6,983 nucleotides of DNA, taken from NCBI GenBank assembly GCA_937967705.1, contig CALCJG010000111.1:1-6983 (forward strand), written 5' to 3'. The translations under genes and the position numbers were made by a program. The notes beneath the pieces were generated by a model, which saw nothing but the letters and a program-made list of their open reading frames with translations, was not told the origin of the DNA and did no database searches. The DNA comes from an uncultured Spirochaetia bacterium (GTDB lineage: Bacteria; Spirochaetota; UBA4802; JAGODF01). Within the stretch, counting starts at the first letter, position 1; every line of letters starts with the position of its first letter. Positions 1 through 4,341 of the stretch are shown piece by piece.

Positions 1-647
1 TGAAGAAGGCGGGGGTCGATGATAACGTGGTCCTGATGATTGCGGGGCATGGCGTGAACGATAAGGACAAAAACGCCACGTACTATTACCTGACCCACGA
101 GACGGATATCGACAATCTTAAGGGAAGCGCCGTCAACTTTGAACTCATTGAGAGCCTTCTGGATGGCCTGAAGTCCCGCAGGAAGATCTTTTTCATGGAT
201 ACCTGCGAGTCCGGGGAGGCGGATGATATGGCCCTTGCCCGCGGCTTCGAGGGCCCGGACAGCCGAAGGATCAAGGCCCGGTCCAGCAGGGCTTTTGTGA
301 CCGTACTGAAGGATCGGCGGAAGAAGGGGAACCGGGACTTTCTGTTCCGGAAAGAACGGTACATCTACAACAATCTGGTTCGGAGAACCGGGGCTGTGGT
401 CGTCTCCTCCTCCATGGGCGGCGAGCTCTCCTATGAAAGCGATCAGTTGAAGAACGGTTTCTTTACGCGGGAGATCATCAACGCCCTGAAGGGCCGGGCG
501 GACCTGGTAAGGGACGGGGTCATCTCCCTGAAGGAGCTGAAGGACTATGTGAAGAAAACGGTTCCCAAAAAGACCAGGGGCCGGCAGCACCCCGCAGTCG
601 ATCGGGACAATCTTTCCGCGGAGTTCGCCTTCCCGATCGTCCGGTGA
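1..647 (+). CDS. Caspase-like (peptidase C14) family protein, C-terminal part, 5' end cut by window
   Basis: The frame is open from the window edge (first full codon at base 3), so the start lies upstream; 214 codons are visible. The two hallmarks of the caspase/metacaspase fold are present: a hydrophobic strand ending in GHG with the catalytic His at visible residue 16 (bases 48-50), and a strand ending in DTCESG with the catalytic Cys at visible residue 68 (bases 204-206). Later segments (SSSMGGELSYES, then NGFFTREIINALKG, then DGVISLKELKDYV and a closing QHPAV) follow the usual order of bacterial C14 domains. Family knowledge: these are cysteine endopeptidases, often fused to N-terminal WD40 or other sensor repeats; any such domain would lie outside the window. 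The substrate is unknown. The gene converges on the PaaI-type thioesterase gene, with 35 bases between them. The GTG at base 27 is internal to the catalytic domain and is not a credible start. Confidence 0.85.
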   Translation, partial: KKAGVDDNVVLMIAGHGVNDKDKNATYYYLTHETDIDNLKGSAVNFELIESLLDGLKSRRKIFFMDTCESGEADDMALARGFEGPDSRRIKARSSRAFVTVLKDRRKKGNRDFLFRKERYIYNNLVRRTGAVVVSSSMGGELSYESDQLKNGFFTREIINALKGRADLVRDGVISLKELKDYVKKTVPKKTRGRQHPAVDRDNLSAEFAFPIVR

Positions 648-656
648 GCTTCGGTT

Positions 657-674
657 CCTGCGGCATCCGGCAGG
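657..674. terminator. Weak stem-loop between convergent genes
   Basis: CCTGC (657-661) pairs with GCAGG (670-674) around an 8-base loop, in the 35-base gap between two convergent stop codons. The stem is short and neither strand carries a clear T-run after it, so use as a bidirectional terminator rests mainly on position. Confidence 0.25.
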
Positions 675-682
675 CCCTGACG

Positions 683-1111
683 TTATTTGCCGATGCAGAA
701 GGTCAGGTTGACCACGGCAGCCAGATGGCCGGCATCGTCAAAGTCGTCCACCTGCCATAAGGAGACGGCCTTGCCCTGGGAGATAACCCTGGCTCTGGCG
801 GTCAGGGTGCCTCCCTTAACGGACTTTATATAGGAAACCGTCAGGTTCAGTGTGGATACGCTGATCGTCTCGTAAAGATAGCCGCAGCCGAATATGGCGA
901 TGGTATCGGCCAGGGCCACCATGACTCCTCCGTGCAGAATTCTGTTGGGATTCAGGAGTTCGGATTTGACGGAAACCATCCCTTCGACGCTTCCCTTGGA
1001 TATGCTGGTGAGATGGATGCCGTTATGTTCCACATAGGTCCCCCGGGTGAAATCACTCCAGTTGATAGACAGGCCGCCTTCCAGTTCAATTTTTTCCAGT
1101 GCCTTTTGCAT
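683..1111 (-). CDS. PaaI-type hotdog-fold acyl-CoA thioesterase
   Basis: A 142-aa protein of normal length for the PaaI/YdiI-type branch of the hotdog superfamily. The signature is clear: Asn at 54/56, then His60-Gly-Gly and Asp69 in ALADT, followed by the strands STLNLTVSYIK and GTLTARARVIS. In this family the HGG loop binds the thioester carbonyl and an acidic residue on the long helix activates water to hydrolyse an acyl- or aryl-CoA; the protein is expected to be a cytoplasmic tetramer. The start at 1111 is chosen because AGGAGGT lies 8 bases upstream. A longer frame to 1210 would overlap the preceding gene by 80 bases and adds no family-like sequence. It is the third gene of the MarR operon, 19 bases after the 4HBT gene. 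The substrate is unknown; the regulator family suggests an aromatic or fatty acyl-CoA. Confidence 0.82.
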   Translation of the reverse strand: MQKALEKIELEGGLSINWSDFTRGTYVEHNGIHLTSISKGSVEGMVSVKSELLNPNRILHGGVMVALADTIAIFGCGYLYETISVSTLNLTVSYIKSVKGGTLTARARVISQGKAVSLWQVDDFDDAGHLAAVVNLTFCIGK

Positions 1112-1130
1112 GAGTGATGACCTCCTGGTC

Positions 1131-1568
1131 TTAGTTTGTCTGATCCACGCCATGTGTTGATTCTTCCAGGGCGTTTCGTATTCTGTCGTAAATCTCCCGG
1201 CAGAAATCACAGCTTTTCCGACTATCCGTGTCTATATGTACTCCAACGAGCTCTGTTTCTGCTACGATTTGCTGGGCGGGGCATTTCTTCATTATGTGGC
1301 GGAATACGAGGGATTTTCGGGAGATATTCACGATCTCCGATGCGATGACGATCAGGTCTCCCGGCAGAAGCTCTGCACGGTACTCTGTTTTCTGGTTCAC
1401 TGCGACCATCCCTCTTCCGTTCATCTTGAGATAATCGGGGGTGAGGCCGATATCCCCGAAGAGCTGCCAGGTAGCCTCATCGAATTTGGCGGCATAGTGC
1501 TGGACGTTCATGTGTCCCATGTGGTCGCAGTGCCAGGGATAGACGGTCCCCCTGTAGGTCTCTTTCAT
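1131..1568 (-). CDS. 4HBT/YbgC-type hotdog-fold acyl-CoA thioesterase
   Basis: A 145-aa protein of the 4-hydroxybenzoyl-CoA thioesterase class. The N-terminal motif WHCDHMGHMN (residues 12-21) carries Asp15 at the position of the catalytic Asp of 4HBT and FadM/YbgC proteins, followed by the hotdog helix with FDEATWQLF and the strand VNQKTEYRAELLPGD. The expected reaction is hydrolysis of an acyl- or aryl-CoA to the free acid and CoA in the cytoplasm. The start at 1568 has AGGAGG 9 bases upstream, and its ATG overlaps the TGA of marR in an ATGA junction, which suggests translational coupling. A longer frame to 1613 would run 49 bases into marR and begins with a basic, non-family segment. The C-terminal tail has two Cys (CDFC) that I do not recognise as a family feature. 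The substrate is not assignable. Confidence 0.82.
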   Translation of the reverse strand: MKETYRGTVYPWHCDHMGHMNVQHYAAKFDEATWQLFGDIGLTPDYLKMNGRGMVAVNQKTEYRAELLPGDLIVIASEIVNISRKSLVFRHIMKKCPAQQIVAETELVGVHIDTDSRKSCDFCREIYDRIRNALEESTHGVDQTN

Positions 1569-2011
1569 GGTGTACTTTCCTCCTGTCCGGCGAATCGCAC
1601 GATGAGCCCGCATAGGATATTCTCCAGCGTATCGAGCTCCTTCTGGGAATACCCCTTGCCGATATCACTGTTGAGCAGACGGATGACGTTCCTGGCGGCA
1701 TCAATCTCATCTCTTCCCCTTTCTGTTATGGCGATGATCCATTTGCGCCGGTCTTCCTCCGCCGGAAGACGCGACACGAATCCCTTTGCCTCTAGCCTGT
1801 CGATGAGGCCGGTAACCGTGGAGTTTTCAATGTAGAGTGTCTTGCCGATCTCGCTCATCTGAAGGGGGCCGTCCTTTTCCAGGAGAAAGAGTATGGTGGA
1901 ATGGGTCGGGGTTATGGCAAGTCCACCGTGCTTGAAACGCCCGATCATTTCATTCTTGATAAGGTGCTGGGCTGTCGAGATCAGATATATCAGTTTTCTC
2001 TCCTTTGTCAT
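1565..2011 (-). CDS. MarR family transcriptional regulator
   Basis: A 148-aa protein, typical for MarR. The order is a dimerisation helix (about 5-27), a winged helix-turn-helix with PLQMSEIGKTLYI (49-61), a recognition helix beginning ENSTVTGLIDRLEAKG (62-77), the wing with the family DRR signature (87-89) in EEDRRKWIIAIT, and a C-terminal dimerisation helix. MarR proteins are usually repressors released by small ligands; those beside acyl-CoA or aromatic genes often sense a CoA thioester (known for BadR/CouR-like members; applying that here is inference). The start at 2011 has AGGAGGG 7 bases upstream. It is the first gene of the operon, overlapping the 4HBT thioesterase gene by 4 bases (ATGA). 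The 22-bp palindrome in its own promoter predicts autoregulation. Confidence 0.9.
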   Translation of the reverse strand: MTKERKLIYLISTAQHLIKNEMIGRFKHGGLAITPTHSTILFLLEKDGPLQMSEIGKTLYIENSTVTGLIDRLEAKGFVSRLPAEEDRRKWIIAITERGRDEIDAARNVIRLLNSDIGKGYSQKELDTLENILCGLIVRFAGQEESTP

Positions 2012-2037
2012 CGCTTTCCCTCCTGGTAGTTAGTATA

Positions 2038-2066
2038 AATATATTTAGCATGCTAAATATAGTCAA
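2038..2066 (-). promoter_or_regulatory. Sigma70 promoter of the marR-thioesterase operon
   Basis: On the minus strand, -35 TTGACT (2066-2061) and -10 TATATT (2043-2038) are separated by exactly 17 bases. The predicted transcription start is near 2031, about 20 bases before the marR ATG. The spacer is filled by the palindrome annotated separately. Confidence 0.75.
2040..2061. promoter_or_regulatory. Perfect 22-bp palindrome, predicted MarR operator
   Basis: Perfect dyad with core TTTAGCATGCTAAA, extended by TATA on the left and TATA on the right. It covers the whole spacer and the edges of both promoter boxes, so a bound dimer would exclude RNA polymerase. Length, symmetry and location match MarR operators; assignment to the adjacent regulator is inference. 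Confidence 0.8.
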
Positions 2067-2116
2067 GCAAAATAATAATTTTCAAATAGTTACGGCCGCC
2101 TCCCGTTACCGTTGTT

Positions 2117-2145
2117 TTGACTTGCCCCTCATTCTTTGGTATTAT
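2117..2145 (+). promoter_or_regulatory. Sigma70 promoter of the 75-aa gene
   Basis: -35 TTGACT (2117-2122) and -10 TATTAT (2140-2145) with a 17-base spacer. The predicted start is near 2152, giving a leader of about 30 bases before the ATG at 2183. It is divergent from the marR promoter, with 50 bases between the two -35 boxes. Confidence 0.7.
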
Positions 2146-2151
2146 TTAGAC

Positions 2152-2165
2152 AGACATGCATGTCT
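2152..2165. repeat. Perfect 14-bp palindrome at predicted transcription start
   Basis: AGACATGCATGTCT is perfectly self-complementary and begins at the predicted +1 of the 75-aa gene. It could be an operator for an unknown dimeric regulator. In RNA it would leave almost no loop, so a protein-binding role on DNA fits better. Its sequence differs from the MarR-type palindrome at 2040-2061 apart from a shared central GCATGC-like core. Confidence 0.45.
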
Positions 2166-2182
2166 CATTGAGGAAGGTGTTT

Positions 2183-2410
2183 ATGACCGACAAGGAATTG
2201 AACAGGATCGTCGAGCAGATCGACCGGATCAAGGGGGAGTGGGTCAGTCTGATCTCCGAGAAGCTTTACACCCTGGAGCGGGATCAGAACGTTCCTCTTC
2301 ATGAACTGGATGAGGAGTTGAAGCTTCAGATCCTGCAGAGAATCGGCTGGTTTCGGGAGGATATGGAGATGCTCTCCCGGCGCATCAAAGGGGAATCCAG
2401 GGTATCCTGA
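2183..2410 (+). CDS. Small helical hypothetical protein, 75 aa
   Basis: I do not recognise this protein. It is 75 aa, highly charged and predicted to be almost entirely helical, with heptad-like hydrophobic spacing in ELNRIVEQIDRIKGEWVSLI and EELKLQILQRIGWF, so a short coiled-coil or helical hairpin is likely. It has no Cys, no membrane segment and no signal peptide. The start at 2183 is preferred over an in-frame ATG at 2156 because GAGGAAGGTG lies just upstream at normal spacing, and because 2156 sits in the palindrome only a few bases from the predicted transcription start. It has its own good promoter and stands alone between the divergent marR operon and the convergent gntR gene. That the gene is real is supported by promoter, ribosome binding site and composition; its role is unknown. 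Confidence 0.65.
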   Translation: MTDKELNRIVEQIDRIKGEWVSLISEKLYTLERDQNVPLHELDEELKLQILQRIGWFREDMEMLSRRIKGESRVS

Positions 2411-2439
2411 TCCCTCCGATTGCAGCATTGCAGGGGATC
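2409..2439. terminator. Nested inverted repeat between convergent genes
   Basis: GATCCC (2409-2414) pairs with GGGATC (2434-2439), enclosing a small inner TGCA/TGCA hairpin (2421-2432). It overlaps the stop codon of the 75-aa gene and lies just before the gntR stop. There is no T-run on either strand, so terminator use is only a possibility. Confidence 0.3.
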
Positions 2440-2463
2440 TGAAGGTCGTGTTCCCGGGATTTC

Positions 2464-3216
2464 TCAGGAGGCGTCCGGTCTCTTCGTTTGCCGGAACTGA
2501 AGAAGGTTAACCTGCGAGGGATCCTCCATGTAGGTGAGGCCGTCCTTGACCCTGTTTTCCGCATAAAGGAGTATGGTTTCCATGATGTGCGCGGCGTATT
2601 CCCCGTCCTGGGATGTGCATGCAGCGGCGAGCTTCTTGTAAAGGGGCATCACGTGCCGGCCGGTTCCCGGCTGGGTGTAGAAAAATTCGACATAGTGGCG
2701 ATAGACGGGCTTGAATGAGTTGAAGAGGAGCGGGAGGACTCTGTTGCCGGAATGGGCGATGATCATCTGATGCATCTCGTAATCGCAATTGCAGAGGGTT
2801 GCAAAATCGTCCATGTGTGCCATGCCCGTATCTGCCAGCCGGTGCAGCCGTTCGGAGTCCTCGGAACTCATTCTGCGGGCCGCTTCCCTGGCGGCATGCA
2901 CCTCGTTCGTGCGGCGCAGTTCCAGAAGAGAAAAGAGTATCTCCCGGTCTATGGAATCCACGGACTGCATGATTCTGACCAGCAGGTCGATGGAGGCCTC
3001 CGAAAGGTAATCGTTTACATAGGTTCCGCTCTGGGGGATTTTACGGAGGAGGCCCATTTCGCAGAGCCGGGAGAGGGCATCACGGGTCGTGATCCGGCTG
3101 ACCCCGTATTTCTCGGAAACATCCCGCTCCGAGGGGAATCGTGTTCCAATCGGATAGGTTCCGCTCAGAATTTCCGCTTTCAGGGTTTCAAATAATCCTT
3201 CCGTCCTGTTGCTCAT
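2464..3216 (-). CDS. GntR family regulator, FadR/FCD subfamily, predicted repressor of the GRE operon
   Basis: A 250-aa protein of normal length for the FadR subfamily. The N-terminal winged helix-turn-helix (about 5-68) has the family signature FPSERDVSEKYGVSR (27-41), ITTRDALSRLCEMG and SGTYV. The C-terminal helical FCD effector domain runs from about 95 to 230. In metal-binding FCD domains a DxxxH motif is followed by two more His; here Asp145-xxx-His149 is present, but by eye the other two positions are Tyr193 and Ile215. The effector may therefore bind without a metal. The start at 3216 has a GGGA Shine-Dalgarno 5 bases upstream. The gene is divergent from the activase-GRE operon, and the two copies of TGGTAATACCA between them match the TGGTNNNACCA consensus of FadR/PdhR/LldR-type sites. 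A role as ligand-released repressor of itself and the operon is inference. Confidence 0.88.
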   Translation of the reverse strand: MSNRTEGLFETLKAEILSGTYPIGTRFPSERDVSEKYGVSRITTRDALSRLCEMGLLRKIPQSGTYVNDYLSEASIDLLVRIMQSVDSIDREILFSLLELRRTNEVHAAREAARRMSSEDSERLHRLADTGMAHMDDFATLCNCDYEMHQMIIAHSGNRVLPLLFNSFKPVYRHYVEFFYTQPGTGRHVMPLYKKLAAACTSQDGEYAAHIMETILLYAENRVKDGLTYMEDPSQVNLLQFRQTKRPDAS

Positions 3217-3235
3217 AATTATCCCAAAATTTTAA

Positions 3236-3246
3236 TGGTAATACCA
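3236..3246. promoter_or_regulatory. GntR/FadR-type operator, regulator-proximal copy
   Basis: TGGTAATACCA lies 20 bases upstream of the gntR ATG and just downstream of that gene's predicted start site (about 3250), so binding would block its transcription. It is identical to the copy at 3340-3350 but has weaker flanking symmetry. Confidence 0.75.
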
Positions 3247-3256
3247 GATGATGAAA

Positions 3257-3285
3257 ATAGTAATCTATATAGGGAGATATGTCAA
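3257..3285 (-). promoter_or_regulatory. Sigma70 promoter of the gntR gene
   Basis: On the minus strand, a consensus -35 TTGACA (3285-3280), a 17-base spacer and -10 TACTAT (3262-3257). The predicted start is near 3250, giving a leader of about 34 bases that contains the operator at 3236-3246. Confidence 0.7.
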
Positions 3286-3312
3286 TAATTAAAAGGTTTA
3301 CGGGAAATATTC

Positions 3313-3340
3313 TTGACATTTTATTAAAATATATTAAATT
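3313..3340 (+). promoter_or_regulatory. Sigma70 promoter of the activase-GRE operon
   Basis: A consensus -35 TTGACA (3313-3318), then a 16-base spacer and -10 TAAATT (3335-3340), which is the best -10 match at allowed spacing. The predicted start is near 3347, inside the second operator. The weaker -10 makes the exact start less certain than the -35. Confidence 0.6.
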
Positions 3341-3350
3341 GGTAATACCA
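3340..3350. promoter_or_regulatory. GntR/FadR-type operator, GRE-operon copy
   Basis: TGGTAATACCA with symmetric outer arms (AA at 3337-3338, TT at 3352-3353), giving AA-N-TGGTAATACCA-N-TT. It overlaps the -10 box and predicted start of the GRE operon, a classical repression position. The form closely resembles FadR/PdhR/LldR-type operators. Confidence 0.8.
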
Positions 3351-3414
3351 GTTGGCTAGAGATGTTCTTTTACGGGAGATGGGTCCCTGCCGAAACTTTG
3401 GTTGGCATGAAGCT

Positions 3415-4320
3415 ATGGGCGAAGAAAGGGTTATTATTTTTGACATCCAGCGTTTTTCCCTCCACGACGGACCAGGAGTCCGGACGACGGTTTTTTTCAA
3501 GGGGTGCCCCCTCCGCTGCCGCTGGTGTCAAAATCCCGAATCCCACTCCTCTGTACCAGAGATGGCTTTTTATAGGAACCGCTGCGTGGAATGCGGCAGC
3601 TGCGGCACGGTCTGCTCCCGCGGGGCTGTCCGATTTCCCGGAGAGGAGCGGCTTCTCTATGAGAACTGCAGTGCCTGCGGCGAATGTGTTGAAGCGTGCC
3701 CTTCCGGGGCGCTGAAGCTGATCGGGCGCTCCATGAGTTCAGAGGAGCTCTTTCGGGAACTCCTCCGGGACAGGGATTTCTTCGACGACTCCGGAGGCGG
3801 GGTTACCTTTTCCGGCGGGGAGCCCTTCCTGTATCCGGACTTTGTCTTCCAGGTGGGGGAGATGCTGCGGAGGGAGGGGATAGGCACCCTGGCGGAGACC
3901 TGCGGTTTCTTTAACAGCCGTCTGGTGATCCCCATACAGCGGACCCTGGACTCTGTCTTCTTCGATCTGAAACACGCCGTGAGCGCCCGGCATCGCGAAC
4001 TCACCGGTCAGGGGAACGAGATCATTCATCAAAACTTTTTTGCCCTCGCTTCGGGGGGGATGGCCCTGCAGCCGAGAATGCCTGTTGTACCCGGCTTCAA
4101 TGACGATGAGGAGAACATCGGTCTCACGGCAGAATTGATCCACCGAGCCGGACTCTCCCGAGTCCATCTCCTGCCCTATCACCGCCTCGGGGAGGGCAAG
4201 CTGGACTGCCTGAACACGGCCGTGCAGAGGCCGGGGATAGCGGCACCCACGGAGCAGGAGATGGATCGGGTCAGCGGGTTATTCCGCGAAAGGGGTATCG
4301 AAACAGTGCTGTACCGATAA
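3415..4320 (+). CDS. Glycyl radical enzyme activase (radical SAM, PflA family)
   Basis: A 301-aa radical SAM enzyme that would use S-adenosylmethionine to abstract H from the GRE glycine and install the stable glycyl radical. The N-terminal IIFDIQRFSLHDGPGVRTTVF is characteristic of GRE activases. It is followed by the SAM-cluster CX3CX2C at Cys31, Cys35 and Cys38. Two ferredoxin-type CX2CX2CX3C motifs follow at Cys57/60/63/67 and Cys85/88/91/95; this two-cluster insert marks activases of the non-PFL GREs. SGGEP at 133-137 is the SAM-binding motif. The start at 3415 gives the normal N-terminal length but has only a weak Shine-Dalgarno. Other in-frame choices are worse: ATG 3379 has GGGAG abutting it, and TTG 3352 lies in the operator at the predicted transcription start. 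The GRE gene starts 21 bases downstream, so the two are one operon. Confidence 0.92.
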   Translation: MGEERVIIFDIQRFSLHDGPGVRTTVFFKGCPLRCRWCQNPESHSSVPEMAFYRNRCVECGSCGTVCSRGAVRFPGEERLLYENCSACGECVEACPSGALKLIGRSMSSEELFRELLRDRDFFDDSGGGVTFSGGEPFLYPDFVFQVGEMLRREGIGTLAETCGFFNSRLVIPIQRTLDSVFFDLKHAVSARHRELTGQGNEIIHQNFFALASGGMALQPRMPVVPGFNDDEENIGLTAELIHRAGLSRVHLLPYHRLGEGKLDCLNTAVQRPGIAAPTEQEMDRVSGLFRERGIETVLYR

Positions 4321-4341
4321 ATGCATGCTGGAGGGAAGGGT

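Noticed and set aside
1112..1210. Longer N-terminus for the PaaI-type thioesterase starting at 1210
   Set aside because: It would overlap the upstream thioesterase by 80 bases, has no good ribosome binding site and adds non-family residues; the start at 1111 has AGGAGGT at ideal spacing.
1236..1835. Open frame of about 199 codons on the plus strand across the 4HBT and marR genes
   Set aside because: It is antisense to two clearly recognisable genes, spans their junction and has no family resemblance.
2156..2182. Earlier ATG at 2156 for the 75-aa protein
   Set aside because: It lies in the palindrome only about 4 bases after the predicted transcription start, with no room for a ribosome binding site.
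3395..3415. Possible sigma54-like TTGGCATG element before the activase
   Set aside because: No matching -12 GC element at the required spacing, and a better sigma70 promoter lies upstream.
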